Position numbers and translations under genes: made by a program. DNA of 64,000 bases from Telmatospirillum sp. (GTDB taxonomy: Bacteria; Pseudomonadota; Alphaproteobacteria; CACIAM-22H2): contig JADCGL010000024.1 of assembly GCA_020248985.1 (NCBI GenBank), positions 88,197 through 152,196 of the forward strand, written 5' to 3'. Below, one piece after another: positions 47,437 through 56,550 of this stretch (the stretch's first letter is position 1; every line of letters begins with the position of its first letter). Below the pieces are notes generated by a model, which had not been told where the DNA came from, made no database searches, and saw nothing but the letters and a program-made list of their open reading frames with translations.

Positions 47437-49635
47437 TCAGGCCCGCAGCACGTCGCGCACGCGGTCGGGCGTGAAGGGCGCGTTGCGCAGCCGTCGGCCG
47501 GTGAGGCTCGCGATCGCGTTGGAAACCGCCGGCATCACCGACGCAAGGCCGAGTTCGCCCACCGGCAGCGGGATCTCGCCGCTGCGGATGATGTTGATCT
47601 CGATCTGCGGCATTGCCGACATGCGCAGCACCTCGTAGTCCAACAGATTCTGCTGCTGCACCGCGCCGTTCTTGAAGCTGATCCGCTCGGTGAGAGCACT
47701 TGACAGGCCCCAGACGAGCGAGCCTTCGACCTGCTGGCGGATGTTTTTGGGCTGCACCGGCAGGCCGACATCGACAGCGCACCACATCCGACTTACGGCG
47801 ATCCGGCCGCGCGCGCGGTCGAGGCTTGCTTCGACCATCACCGCCGCGATCGATTCGCCGAGCTGCGGAACGCCGAGCCGTGTGAGCGCCATGCCGTAGC
47901 CGGTATTGCCGGTCGACTGCTTGGGCCAGCCTGCCATCATGGCGACCTGCTCGACCGCCAGGCGGCCGCGCGGGTCCTTCAGGATCCGCAGCCGATAGGC
48001 GACGGGATCGAGGCCTGCAAGGCGTGCCAACTCGTCCACCATCGCCTCGATCGCGAACGCGTTGGGCCCCGCACCGATGCCGCGCCATGCCGCCGAGCGC
48101 ACGCCCGGGTTTTCGTAGATATGTTCGGCCTGGTGCGTCTCGACGTCGTAGAGCGGCACGTCGGCATGCGCCATCACGATATGGTCGACGCCGTTCTGCG
48201 CGTCGAGCCGCGGCTGGCCGTAGACTTGCGTGACCACGAGGTCGGCGGCGATGCGGTGGCGCCAGCCGACGATTTTGCCCGCCGCATCGAGGCCCACATC
48301 GATCTTATGGGCCGTCATCGGCCGGCAATGCGCGTTGGCGACGTCGTCTTCGCGGGTCGACATCAGCTTGACCGGTTTGCCGACGGCTTTGGACACTTCG
48401 ACCGCTTCGGTCACGTACTCGATCTGCGCCCGGCGGCCGAAGCCGCCGCCCATCGGCAGCACGTTGAACTTGACCTTGTCCGCCGCCACGCCGGCGATGC
48501 GCGCGGCTTCGTCGCGCGCGCGCGACGGCCATTGCGTGCCCGCCCAGACTTCGACGCCATCGGCCGTGACCGAGGCGACGCAAGTCAACGGCTCCATCTG
48601 CGCGTGGTAGACATAGTCGGTCGTGAATTCGCCGCTCACGCGGCGCGCGGCCCCGGCAAGGGCCGGTGCGACCGCACCCGACCGGCGCCCGACGACGACG
48701 GTCTGCGCTTCGTCGCGCACATGGGCAAGGTAGGTTTCGCGGCCGACATCGGAATCGAATGCCGAGCCGCGCGCGCTGTTCCACTCGACCTTGAGGTTGG
48801 CGCGCGCCTCGAGCACCGTCTCGATGCGCTCGCCGACGATCGCGACGCCTTGGGCGAGCGGGAGCACCGCCACGATGCCCGGACGGCGCGCGATCTCGGC
48901 GCCGTTGTGCGACCGCGGTGCCGCGTCCATGACGGGCGAACGCGCCACCACGCCGTAGAGCATGCCCGGCACCTGCACGTCGATCGCGTAGACCGCCTTG
49001 CCGGTCGCTTTGCCCGGCACGTCCCAGCGTTTCACGTCGTGCCCGACGAGCCGGAACCGCGACACGGGCTTCAGCATGGTCGGTGCGATTTCGGGAAGCT
49101 GTGCGGGAACCTGCGCGAAGGTCGCGATTTCGCCGTAGCTGAGGCGCCGGTTCGAGGCGGCATGCACGACCACGCTCGGCTCGGTCGCAAGTTCGGACAC
49201 CGGCACGCCCCAGCGTGCTGCGGCGGCATCCATGAGCATGCGGCGGGCTTGCGCACCGGCGGTGCGGATGGCCATCCAGTAGCCGCGCGTCGTGAGGCTG
49301 CCGACGACGAATTGCGAGCGGAAGATCGGATGGTCGTAGGCAGCCGCCACCGGTGCGGTTTGCACGGCCACGCGCTGCCAGTCGGCATCGAGTTCCTCGG
49401 CGATGATCAGCGGGATCGTCGTGTTTGTGGCCTGGCCCATTTCGGGCGCAGGGGCAGCGATCGTGATGCGGCCGTCGGCCGCGATCGTCACATACGCGTT
49501 GAGGCGCGATGCGGAAGCCTGCGCGTCCGCGTCGGCGCTTTCGACGAGCGTGAAGGCGAAAGCGAGGGCGCCGGCCGTTCCTTTGAGGAAACCGCGGCGG
49601 TCGACGGCGGCGCTGTCGAGCAGATTGGCGCTCAT
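47437..49635 (-). CDS. Xanthine dehydrogenase-family molybdopterin-binding subunit (IorB type), Tat-exported
   Basis: The 732-residue protein starts with a twin-arginine signal (VDRRGFLKGTAGALAFAFTL). It continues as a molybdenum hydroxylase large subunit of the isoquinoline 1-oxidoreductase beta type: PEMGQATNTTIPLIIAEELD, FTTDYVYHAQMEPLTC, MGGGFGRRAQIEYV, and RSAAWRGIGAGPNAFAIEAM. It would hydroxylate an N-heteroaromatic or oxidise an aldehyde in the periplasm, feeding electrons to the partner [2Fe-2S] subunit. It follows that subunit after 3 bases. No cytochrome c subunit is adjacent. Confidence 0.84.
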   Translation of the reverse strand: MSANLLDSAAVDRRGFLKGTAGALAFAFTLVESADADAQASASRLNAYVTIAADGRITIAAPAPEMGQATNTTIPLIIAEELDADWQRVAVQTAPVAAAYDHPIFRSQFVVGSLTTRGYWMAIRTAGAQARRMLMDAAAARWGVPVSELATEPSVVVHAASNRRLSYGEIATFAQVPAQLPEIAPTMLKPVSRFRLVGHDVKRWDVPGKATGKAVYAIDVQVPGMLYGVVARSPVMDAAPRSHNGAEIARRPGIVAVLPLAQGVAIVGERIETVLEARANLKVEWNSARGSAFDSDVGRETYLAHVRDEAQTVVVGRRSGAVAPALAGAARRVSGEFTTDYVYHAQMEPLTCVASVTADGVEVWAGTQWPSRARDEAARIAGVAADKVKFNVLPMGGGFGRRAQIEYVTEAVEVSKAVGKPVKLMSTREDDVANAHCRPMTAHKIDVGLDAAGKIVGWRHRIAADLVVTQVYGQPRLDAQNGVDHIVMAHADVPLYDVETHQAEHIYENPGVRSAAWRGIGAGPNAFAIEAMVDELARLAGLDPVAYRLRILKDPRGRLAVEQVAMMAGWPKQSTGNTGYGMALTRLGVPQLGESIAAVMVEASLDRARGRIAVSRMWCAVDVGLPVQPKNIRQQVEGSLVWGLSSALTERISFKNGAVQQQNLLDYEVLRMSAMPQIEINIIRSGEIPLPVGELGLASVMPAVSNAIASLTGRRLRNAPFTPDRVRDVLRA

Positions 49636-49638
49636 GTG

Positions 49639-50091
49639 TCAGCCCTCCCGCGCGGCGCGTTGGACCGCGGCGACGATCTGGCCGTAGGAGCCGCACCGGC
49701 ACAGATTGCCGTCCATATGTTCGACGATCTGCTCGCGCGTGGGCTTGGGGTTTTTGGCGAGCAAGCCGGCCGCCTGCATGATCTGGCCGGATTGGCAGTA
49801 GCCGCATTGCGGCACCTGCTCTTCGACCCATGCGCGGACGAGCGGATGGCCGTCGCCGCGCGGCAGGCCTTCGATGGTCGTCACGCGTTTGCCGACCGCG
49901 TCGGCGATGCTGGTTGCGCAGGCGCGCACGGGCTGGCCGTCGAGATGCACGGTGCAAGCGCCGCATGCGGCGACACCGCACCCGTATTTTGTGCCGGTGA
50001 GTTTAAGATGTTCGCGCAGGATCCAGAGCAGCGGCGTGTCCTTCGCGGCGTCGACTTGCCGTTGCTGGCCGTTCACGTTGAGCGTCATCAT
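49639..50091 (-). CDS. [2Fe-2S]-binding subunit of a molybdenum hydroxylase (IorA type)
   Basis: The 150-residue protein has the plant-type ferredoxin loop KYGCGVAACGACTVHLDG and the C-terminal four-helix cluster domain with QCGYCQSGQIM and GNLCRCGSY, together binding two [2Fe-2S] clusters. It transfers electrons from the large subunit encoded just downstream. GGAGGAGG lies 5 bases before the ATG at 50091 (a second ATG follows directly). The first 89 bases overlap the end of the upstream dehydrogenase gene in another frame. Confidence 0.88.
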   Translation of the reverse strand: MMTLNVNGQQRQVDAAKDTPLLWILREHLKLTGTKYGCGVAACGACTVHLDGQPVRACATSIADAVGKRVTTIEGLPRGDGHPLVRAWVEEQVPQCGYCQSGQIMQAAGLLAKNPKPTREQIVEHMDGNLCRCGSYGQIVAAVQRAAREG

Positions 50092-50938
50092 GGGTTCCTC
50101 CTCCGGCCGTTTGTCGGCCTATGTTGTTTTCGGCTATCGCGTATTTTTCGTGGCGGTCGGCGATGGCGGCGGCAAAAGCGCCGTCGTGCCCGGCTTCTTC
50201 GAGCATGCGGGCGGCTTCGCGCATTTCGGCCGCCCGCCGCACGCCGTGGCGCTTCACGCGGCCCGGCATCGTGCGCGCGATCTCGGCCCAATCCATGCCG
50301 GGATAGGAGGCCGTCAAACTCGCCAGCACGGCCGGCATCACGCCGGCGGCGTTGGCCGCGGCATTGAGATCGACCATGATGGCCTCGAGGCCTTTGATCA
50401 CGATCGAACGGCAAAGTTTGGTGGCCGAGGCAACGCCGATGCGGTCGGCGACCGCGTCGATCTTCATGCCGAGCCGATTGAGGCGTGCGGCAAGGGCGGC
50501 AGCATCGGCACCGCCCGCAAGGATCGGTACGGCAATGCCGGGGCCAGCGACCGGCGCCATGACCGCGAACTCGACGAAGCTGGCGCGCGAAGCGGCGACC
50601 GCTGCGGCAACCGCCGCTTTGGTGGTGGGCGAAATGGAATTGAGATCGACATAGATCTGCGAAGCCGCAAGGGCGCTCGCGCATTGGCGCGCGGCTTCGA
50701 TGGCGGCATCCGCCGTGACGGCCGAAACCACGACATCGGCCCCGCGGCAGGCATCCGCCCAGTCGCTTGCGACGCGCACCTGCGCATCGGCCGCGATCGC
50801 CTTCAGCTTCGGCGCTTTTTCAGGATCGGCAAAGAGGCGGTCGAAGGTGCTTACCGATACGCCCGCTTGGGCGGCGAGTTGGCGGCCGAAAAGCTGGCCA
50901 ACTTCGCCGAAGCCGATGAAGGCGATTTTGGTTTCCAT
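50003..50938 (-). CDS. NAD(P)-dependent oxidoreductase, 6-phosphogluconate dehydrogenase-like with DUF1932
   Basis: The 311-residue protein has an N-terminal Rossmann fold (KIAFIGFGEVGQLFGRQLAAQ), the VVVSAVTADAA and VDLNSISP segments of beta-hydroxyacid dehydrogenases, and a C-terminal DUF1932-type helical domain from about GVASATKLCRSIVIKGLEAIM. It probably oxidises a hydroxy acid in the gallate region, but no standard gallate step is known to need it. It begins one base after the galC stop. The last roughly 30 residues, rich in Arg and Asp, overlap the [2Fe-2S] gene and look like run-on sequence. Confidence 0.78.
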   Translation of the reverse strand: METKIAFIGFGEVGQLFGRQLAAQAGVSVSTFDRLFADPEKAPKLKAIAADAQVRVASDWADACRGADVVVSAVTADAAIEAARQCASALAASQIYVDLNSISPTTKAAVAAAVAASRASFVEFAVMAPVAGPGIAVPILAGGADAAALAARLNRLGMKIDAVADRIGVASATKLCRSIVIKGLEAIMVDLNAAANAAGVMPAVLASLTASYPGMDWAEIARTMPGRVKRHGVRRAAEMREAARMLEEAGHDGAFAAAIADRHEKYAIAENNIGRQTAGGGTHDDAQRERPATASRRREGHAAALDPARTS

Positions 50939-51631
50939 TTACTCTTCCTCCCGCCACGGCACGTAGGCGAGGCCCGCTTTTTCAAGCGGCGCGCGCATTG
51001 CGTAGAGATCGAGCCCCAGCGTGCCGGCGGCGAGTTTTTCGCGTTTGGCGGTTTCGTTGGCAAGCCGCGCTTCGCCGGCTGCGACGGTTGCTGCGATCTC
51101 GCGGCGCGGCACCACGAGCACGCCGTCGTCGTCCGCGACGATGGCGTCGCCCGGCTTCACCAAAGCGCCCGCACACACGACGGGCACGTTGACCGCTCCG
51201 AGCGTGGCCTTGACGGTCCCCTTGGCCGAGACGGCGCGCGACCACACCGGAAAGCCCATCTCTTTGAGCGTGGCGACGTCGCGCACGCCCGCATCGATCA
51301 CGAGGCCTTGGCAGCCGCGCGCCTTGGCCGATGTGGCCAGCAGATCGCCGAACATGCCGTCGGTGTTGTCGGCCGTGACGGCGACGACGAGAATGTCGCC
51401 GGGGCCGCATTGCTCGATCGCGACATGGATCATCCAATTGTCGCCGGGCTGGGCCAGCACGGTGATCGCCCGGCCCGCGATCGCGGCCCCCGGCCAGATC
51501 GGGCGCATATAGGGCTTCAAGAGACCGAAGCGGCCCATCGCTTCGTGCGCGGTCGCAACGCCGAGCGGAACAAGCCGGGCCAGCAAACCGGCGTCGAGCT
51601 GCGGCACTCCGGTGACGACGACGGGTTTCAT
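50939..51631 (-). CDS. galC: 4-carboxy-4-hydroxy-2-oxoadipate aldolase (RraA-like fold)
   Basis: The 230-residue protein has the RraA/HMG-aldolase fold motifs [45 protein letters not shown] with the conserved Arg-Asp, and [17 protein letters not shown]. In gallate and protocatechuate meta-cleavage this enzyme splits 4-carboxy-4-hydroxy-2-oxoadipate into oxaloacetate and pyruvate. Its position directly after galB, with an ATGA overlap, supports the assignment over an RNase E inhibitor role. Confidence 0.82.
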   Translation of the reverse strand: MKPVVVTGVPQLDAGLLARLVPLGVATAHEAMGRFGLLKPYMRPIWPGAAIAGRAITVLAQPGDNWMIHVAIEQCGPGDILVVAVTADNTDGMFGDLLATSAKARGCQGLVIDAGVRDVATLKEMGFPVWSRAVSAKGTVKATLGAVNVPVVCAGALVKPGDAIVADDDGVLVVPRREIAATVAAGEARLANETAKREKLAAGTLGLDLYAMRAPLEKAGLAYVPWREEE

Positions 51632-52350
51632 CGCAGTTCCTCGACCACGTCGGGGAAGATGCGCTGGTAGGCTTCGGCGTAGGTCATCGGCTTGCCCGAA
51701 TTGCGGCTGCCCTGCACGCCGCGATTGAGGGCGACGCGCGTATAGTATTCCCAGAGATGCTTCTGGGCCGCCAGGATTTCGAAGGCCTGGCGCTTGGTCT
51801 CCCAAACTTCGTCGATCTTCAGCAGCAGATTGGGTTTGTAGTTGCACTGTTCGGGCTGATGCGGCTCGAACAAGAACACGGGCGGGGCCAGATAGGCGCG
51901 CGCCGGGTCCGGCTTGTGGCCCGCCGCCTGCGCCACGATGCGCGCTTCCTGCGCAAAGTGTGCAGCCAGCGGATGGTCGAAATTGTAGGGATCTTCGAGC
52001 GCATGCGTGAGCACGAAGGACGGTTTGAGCTCGCGATAGATGTCGACCATGCGGTCGAGCATCGCCTCGGTCGTGCGCAACGGATAGTCGCCCGCATCGA
52101 AAAATTCGATTTCGGCCCCCAGCAAAGCGGCAGCGCGCTCGGACTCGGCCTGGCGCTGGGCCTTGACCTCGGCCATGTCGACGCCGGCCTTTTTCCACGC
52201 CCATTGGCTCTCGCCGCGCTCGCCATAGGCAAGGCAGACGATCTTCATGCGGTAGCCTTTGCGCGCATGCAGCGCGATGGCCCCGCCCGCACGCCAGACG
52301 AAATCGCCGGGATGGGCGGAAACGACGAGACCCGATTTTTCAGCGCTCAT
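51628..52350 (-). CDS. galB: 4-oxalomesaconate hydratase, PIG-L/LmbE-type zinc enzyme
   Basis: The 240-residue protein is of the PIG-L fold with [19 protein letters not shown]. It also has [53 protein letters not shown] and [16 protein letters not shown], closely matching GalB of Pseudomonas putida as I recall it. It hydrates 4-oxalomesaconate to 4-carboxy-4-hydroxy-2-oxoadipate. GAAGG is 6 bases before the ATG at 52350; an ATG at 52356 overlaps the galD stop and is also possible. Expression is coupled to galD and galC. Confidence 0.85.
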   Translation of the reverse strand: MSAEKSGLVVSAHPGDFVWRAGGAIALHARKGYRMKIVCLAYGERGESQWAWKKAGVDMAEVKAQRQAESERAAALLGAEIEFFDAGDYPLRTTEAMLDRMVDIYRELKPSFVLTHALEDPYNFDHPLAAHFAQEARIVAQAAGHKPDPARAYLAPPVFLFEPHQPEQCNYKPNLLLKIDEVWETKRQAFEILAAQKHLWEYYTRVALNRGVQGSRNSGKPMTYAEAYQRIFPDVVEELR

Positions 52351-52352
52351 GT

Positions 52353-53501
52353 TCATCCTTCAAATGCTTGGGCAGATGTTTGGGCATAGGCATAACCGTC
52401 GAACAGCAGGCGCGCCGTGCGCAGCAGACCCGCACGCTCGACGACGGGTTGCGCATCCGTGCCGCCGACCTCGAGGGCCACTTCGAGCACGCCGGTCGGA
52501 TGTTCGATCGACAATAGGCGCGTGCGGCCCGCGGGCATGCGCGCGACGCGTGCCGCCGGCGTGCCGGGCAGGGCGGCCGCGGTCGCAACACTGACGGCCG
52601 CGAACACGCCGATCGAGGCATGGCACGCATGCGGGATGAAACTGCGCGTGCACAAGGTGCCGCCGGCGAGCGGCGGTGCCACAAGCGCCATTTTCGGAAT
52701 CACTTTGGCGCTGACGTCGCCAAGCCCCATCAGGCGGCCCGCTTCGAGGCGAATTTCTTCGAGCCGCGCTTTGAGGGCGACGTCTTTGTCGAGGGCGTCT
52801 TGCGTTTCGTAGCCGGTGCGGCCGACGATTGCGGCTTCGAGCACGACCACGGGCATGCCGTTGTCGATCAAGGTGGCGTCGATGCCGGCCACGCGATCGA
52901 CGGCATTGCCGGTCGGCAGCAATTTGCCGCAGACCGAGCCTTCGGCGTCGAGAAACGCGACGCGGATCGGCGCTGCTGTCCCCGGCACGCCGTCGATGCG
53001 CGCCGTCCCGTCGTAGGAAACGCGTTTGCCCGGGGTTTGCACGGCAAGTTCGGCCAGCGTGCCCGTGTTGAGGGTGCGCACGCGCACGCGCGTTTCGCCG
53101 TCCGCAAGATCGAGCAGGCCGCGCTCCAGCGCAAACGGAGCGACGCCCGCAAGGATGTTGCCGCAATTGGGCGTGTAGTCGATGCGGGCTGCGTCAAGCA
53201 GCACCTGGCCGAAACGGAATTCGACGTCGCAGCCGGCATCTTTTGCGCGTGCCACGATCGCGATCTTGCTGGTGAGCGGGTGCGCGCCGCCGATCCCGTC
53301 GATCTGGCGCGCATCGGGCGAGCCCATGATCGAGAGAATTGCCGCGTCGCGCGCGGCCGGATCCGCCGGCAAATCGTCGGCGAGAAAATAGGCGCCCTTC
53401 GACGTTCCGCCCCGGAACATCATGCAACGGATGCGCGTTTGGATCGGTCCCTCCCAAATCTTGTTCGGTCTTTTCTGCGCTTTGGTACCGCGATGCAGCA
53501 A
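52353..53501 (-). CDS. galD: 4-oxalomesaconate tautomerase, PrpF family
   Basis: The protein matches GalD/PrpF isomerases of diaminopimelate epimerase fold: RCMMFRGGTSKGAYFLADDLP, GSPDARQIDGIGGAHPLTSK, YTPNCGNILAGVAPFALERG, DNGMPVVVLEA and RSFIPHACHASIGVFAAVSVATA. It tautomerises the keto and enol forms of 4-oxalomesaconate before hydration. The nearest ATG (53501) gives 382 residues with about 19 extra at the start. The homology begins at QTRIRCMMFRGG, directly after a strong GGGAGGG and an ATC codon at 53444, so the true start may be non-standard. Confidence 0.83.
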   Translation of the reverse strand: MLHRGTKAQKRPNKIWEGPIQTRIRCMMFRGGTSKGAYFLADDLPADPAARDAAILSIMGSPDARQIDGIGGAHPLTSKIAIVARAKDAGCDVEFRFGQVLLDAARIDYTPNCGNILAGVAPFALERGLLDLADGETRVRVRTLNTGTLAELAVQTPGKRVSYDGTARIDGVPGTAAPIRVAFLDAEGSVCGKLLPTGNAVDRVAGIDATLIDNGMPVVVLEAAIVGRTGYETQDALDKDVALKARLEEIRLEAGRLMGLGDVSAKVIPKMALVAPPLAGGTLCTRSFIPHACHASIGVFAAVSVATAAALPGTPAARVARMPAGRTRLLSIEHPTGVLEVALEVGGTDAQPVVERAGLLRTARLLFDGYAYAQTSAQAFEG

Positions 53502-53545
53502 ATGCTTTGTTCGGAGGTTTCAATGAATCCGATGCATATATGCGC

Positions 53546-54469
53546 TCAGCCGGCTTTTCGCGCACCCAGAGCGCGGTTGCGCGCGGTCAATTCCCGCACC
53601 ACGAGTTTGCGCAAATCGGTGGCGATGGCCGACAGGGGTACGGCGCGTTTCGAGACGATGCCGATCTGCCGCGTGACACTCGGATTGCGCAGTTCTTTGA
53701 CGCGCAAGCCCGTCATCTCGGCTGAGCTCAGCGCCATGCGTGGCACGACGGCCATCGCAACGCCTGAGCGTACGACGCCGATCGCGCTGGCGATATGCTG
53801 CACCTCGTAGCGCCAATTGAGCGTCTCGCGCCGGCTGCCGAGCGCATCGTCGATCATCATGCGGTTGCCGGTATGGGTCGAAATTCGCACCAGCGGCTGT
53901 TCGTCGATGTCGGCCCAGGTCACGGCCGCACCGTTGCCGAGCGGCGAATCGCGGTGGCAAATCAATACGAAAGGGTCGCGCGCCAAGGTCTGGATGTTGA
54001 AATCCCAGCGATGCGCGGACACGAGCGTTATGGCGAATTCGACCGTGCCGTTTTCGACAAGTTCGGCGATTTCGGTGGCGGCATTGTCGTGGATGCGCAG
54101 CATCACGTCGGGATGGTCTTTGCGGAAGGTGGGCAGGATCGACGGCATCAGGCCCGCCGCGATCGTCGGCAGGCACGCGATCGCGAGGCGCTCCTGGCGC
54201 ACTTTCCCGAGGCCGCGGATGGCGTCGAGCGAAGCGCCCATCTCGTCGATCAAGGCGCGCACGCGCGGCAACAGGCCCAAGCCCGCCGAGGTCAGCGAAA
54301 CCTCGCGCGTGGTCCGCGACAGCAATTTGACCCCGAGATTGTCCTCGAGCTTGCGGATGCGGTGGCTGAGGGCGGTCTGCGAGAGATTGAGGTGGGCGGC
54401 CGCCATCTGGAAGCTGCCGCGCTCGGCGATCGCGACAAAGGCGTGCAGGCCCAGAAAATCGATGCGCAT
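53546..54469 (-). CDS. galR: LysR-type transcriptional regulator, probable gallate operon regulator
   Basis: The 307-residue protein has the N-terminal LysR winged HTH (LHAFVAIAERGSFQMAAAHLNLSQTALSHRIRKLEDNLGVKLLSRTTR) in the standard 60-residue form and a periplasmic-binding-like effector domain from about residue 90. It sits 44 bases upstream of galD on the same strand and is divergent from the hydrolase/ligAB genes, so it is placed to control both. Its effector (gallate or protocatechuate) is inferred. The 135-base divergent region at 54470-54604 has an AT-rich core around 54510-54555 that could hold its binding sites. Confidence 0.82.
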   Translation of the reverse strand: MRIDFLGLHAFVAIAERGSFQMAAAHLNLSQTALSHRIRKLEDNLGVKLLSRTTREVSLTSAGLGLLPRVRALIDEMGASLDAIRGLGKVRQERLAIACLPTIAAGLMPSILPTFRKDHPDVMLRIHDNAATEIAELVENGTVEFAITLVSAHRWDFNIQTLARDPFVLICHRDSPLGNGAAVTWADIDEQPLVRISTHTGNRMMIDDALGSRRETLNWRYEVQHIASAIGVVRSGVAMAVVPRMALSSAEMTGLRVKELRNPSVTRQIGIVSKRAVPLSAIATDLRKLVVRELTARNRALGARKAG

Positions 54470-54604
54470 GGGTTTCTCCGCAAAAAGATCGTCGGCGCGC
54501 GCGAGCTATCATGCAGAATTTTCATTAAACGTCCAAATCATTCCATTTTCTTCCGCCCCCCATGTAGCCTAGACATCGACCATAAACCGGGAGAAAAACG
54601 CCGA

Positions 54605-55330
54605 ATGACGAGTCGCGCGCAGATCGCGTTCTTGCCAGGGTTGCTGTGCGACGCCAGCGTGTTCGCAAGCCAGATCGCTGCTCTTTCGCCGCATGCCGAC
54701 GTGGCGGTCGCCGATTTTGCGGCCGAAGATTCGATCGCCGGCATGGCGCGCGCGGCCTTGGCCCTGTTCGAGGGCAAGCTGTCGCTGGTCGGCTATTCGA
54801 TGGGTGGACGCGTGGCGCTCGAAGCCGTACGCATGGCGCCCGACCGGATCGAGCGGCTTTGCCTGATGGACACGGGCTTTGCGCCCGCGCGCGAAGCCGA
54901 ATTGCCCGGCCGCCGCAAGCTCGTCGATCTCGCCAACCGCGAGGGCATGCAAGCGCTCGCGTCCCAATGGCTGCCGCCGATGGTGCATCCGGCGCGCGAA
55001 AACGACGCAGGCTTGATGGGCCCGCTTGCCGACATGGTCCTGCGCGCGACCCCGGCCCAGCATGCGCGCCAGATCCAAGCTCTGATCGAGCGGCCCGATG
55101 CCACGCCCGTGCTGCCTACGATCCGGTGCCCCACCTTGGTGCTGGTCGGGCGCCAGGATCGTTGGGCCACGCTCGCCCAGCACGAAGCGCTGGCCGCCGC
55201 CATCCCGGGCGCGCGCCTCGAGGTGATCGAAGAGAGCGGGCATTTTTCGCCGGTCGAGCAGCCGGCGGCGGTATCCGCCGCCCTGTTGCGCTGGATCGGC
55301 GTCGATGTTCCGGAACGGCAAAGCGCATGA
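54605..55330 (+). CDS. Alpha/beta-fold hydrolase
   Basis: The 241-residue protein has the alpha/beta hydrolase catalytic set: nucleophile Ser in VGYSMGGR, Asp in GRQDRWA and His in ESGHFSP. A short cap lies near residues 110-160. In this setting it could release a phenolic acid from an ester or act on a lactone, but no specific substrate is visible. GGGAG lies upstream of the ATG. Its stop overlaps the ligA start as ATGA, so it is part of the ligAB operon. Confidence 0.83.
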   Translation: MTSRAQIAFLPGLLCDASVFASQIAALSPHADVAVADFAAEDSIAGMARAALALFEGKLSLVGYSMGGRVALEAVRMAPDRIERLCLMDTGFAPAREAELPGRRKLVDLANREGMQALASQWLPPMVHPARENDAGLMGPLADMVLRATPAQHARQIQALIERPDATPVLPTIRCPTLVLVGRQDRWATLAQHEALAAAIPGARLEVIEESGHFSPVEQPAAVSAALLRWIGVDVPERQSA

Positions 55331-55665
55331 CCGCCGATACGATCCCCGACACGCCGATGTTCGACCGCGCACGCCAGCTGCGCGGCTATCGCCTCAACAA
55401 GGCGACGATGGCGCTGCGCTTTCCCGAACGGCGCGACGCGTTTCGCCGCGATCCCGCGGCCTATCTCGATTCCTACGGGCTGACGGCGGAAGAAAAACGC
55501 GCCGCCCTTGCCTGCGATTGGCGCGAACTCGTGCGCTTGGGCGGCAACGTGTTCTACGTGCTCAAATTGTCGGCGATCTATCCGGCCAAGATGACCGAAA
55601 TCGGCGCGCACCAGGCGGGCATCGAACACGAGACGTTTCTGCGCGAACGGTTGGGCAAGAAATAG
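55327..55665 (+). CDS. ligA: Protocatechuate 4,5-dioxygenase alpha-subunit-like protein (LigA)
   Basis: The 112-residue protein matches LigA small subunits: LRGYRLNKATMALRFPERRDAFRRDPAAYLDSYGLTAEEK, then LVRLGGNVFYVLKLSAIY. In LigAB the alpha subunit covers the active site of the beta subunit. It is translationally coupled to the hydrolase gene and abuts ligB without a gap. Confidence 0.86.
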   Translation: MTADTIPDTPMFDRARQLRGYRLNKATMALRFPERRDAFRRDPAAYLDSYGLTAEEKRAALACDWRELVRLGGNVFYVLKLSAIYPAKMTEIGAHQAGIEHETFLRERLGKK

Positions 55666-56520
55666 ATGGCGATTCTCGTTGGCGGTCTCGGCTGTTCGCA
55701 CGTGCCCTCGATCGGCGCTGCCCTTGACAAGGGCTTGATGCAGACGCCCGACTGGAAGCCGTTTTTCGACGGGATCGGCCCCGGGCGCGACTGGGTCGCG
55801 GCCCAGCGCCCGGACATCGCCGTGGCGATCTTCAACGACCACGGCAACGCGTTTTTCCTCGACCGCGTGCCGACCTTCGCCGTCGGCTGCGCCGACCGCT
55901 ACGAAATCGCCGACGAAGGTTGGGGCCCGCGCCCGCTGCCGGCGTTCGACGGCGATGCCGCCTTCGGCTGGCATCTGGCCGATACGCTGGTCGCCAACAG
56001 TTTCGATCCGACGGTGCTGCAGGAGGTCGAGGTCGACCACGGTCTGCAGGTGCCGATGGAGCTGTTCTGGGGGCGCCCTGCCGCACGTTGGCCGGTGCGG
56101 GTCGTGCCGATCTTCGTGAACGTGATCCAGCAGCCCACGCCGCTGCCGAGCCGCTGCTACGCGTTCGGTGCAGCGCTCCGCCAGGCGATCGACAGTTTCC
56201 CGGGCGATGCGCGCATTGTGGTGCTGGGTACGGGCGGGCTGTCGCACCAGTTGCAGGGCGCCAGGGCCGGTTTCGTCAATCCCGCCGCCGACCGCGCCTT
56301 TCTGGCCGACATCGCGCGCGACCCCGAAAAGCTTGCCTCGATGTCGCGCGAAGACTATGTGCGCGTGTTCGGCAGCGAAGGGGCCGAACTCATCATGTGG
56401 CTCGTCATGCGCGGTGCGCTCGATCGCGCGGTCCGCGTGTGCCATTCGCATTATTTTGTGCCCGCTTCGATGACCGGTGTTGGTATGCTTGTGCTTGAAA
56501 ACGCCGCAAAAGCGATCTGA
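55666..56520 (+). CDS. ligB: Protocatechuate 4,5-dioxygenase beta-subunit-like extradiol dioxygenase (LigB)
   Basis: The 284-residue catalytic subunit has iron ligands in GCSHVPSIG and FNDHGNAF, the acid-base His in GGLSHQLQGA and the ligand Glu in SEGAELIMW. It cleaves the ring of a 4-carboxycatechol such as protocatechuate or 3-O-methylgallate next to the hydroxyls, using Fe(II). Its ATG follows the ligA stop directly. It is distinct from the fused gallate-type enzyme at 44341, so this region has two extradiol enzymes. Confidence 0.87.
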   Translation: MAILVGGLGCSHVPSIGAALDKGLMQTPDWKPFFDGIGPGRDWVAAQRPDIAVAIFNDHGNAFFLDRVPTFAVGCADRYEIADEGWGPRPLPAFDGDAAFGWHLADTLVANSFDPTVLQEVEVDHGLQVPMELFWGRPAARWPVRVVPIFVNVIQQPTPLPSRCYAFGAALRQAIDSFPGDARIVVLGTGGLSHQLQGARAGFVNPAADRAFLADIARDPEKLASMSREDYVRVFGSEGAELIMWLVMRGALDRAVRVCHSHYFVPASMTGVGMLVLENAAKAI

Positions 56521-56550
56521 CGACCCAAAAAAAACGCCAAGGAGGAAACC

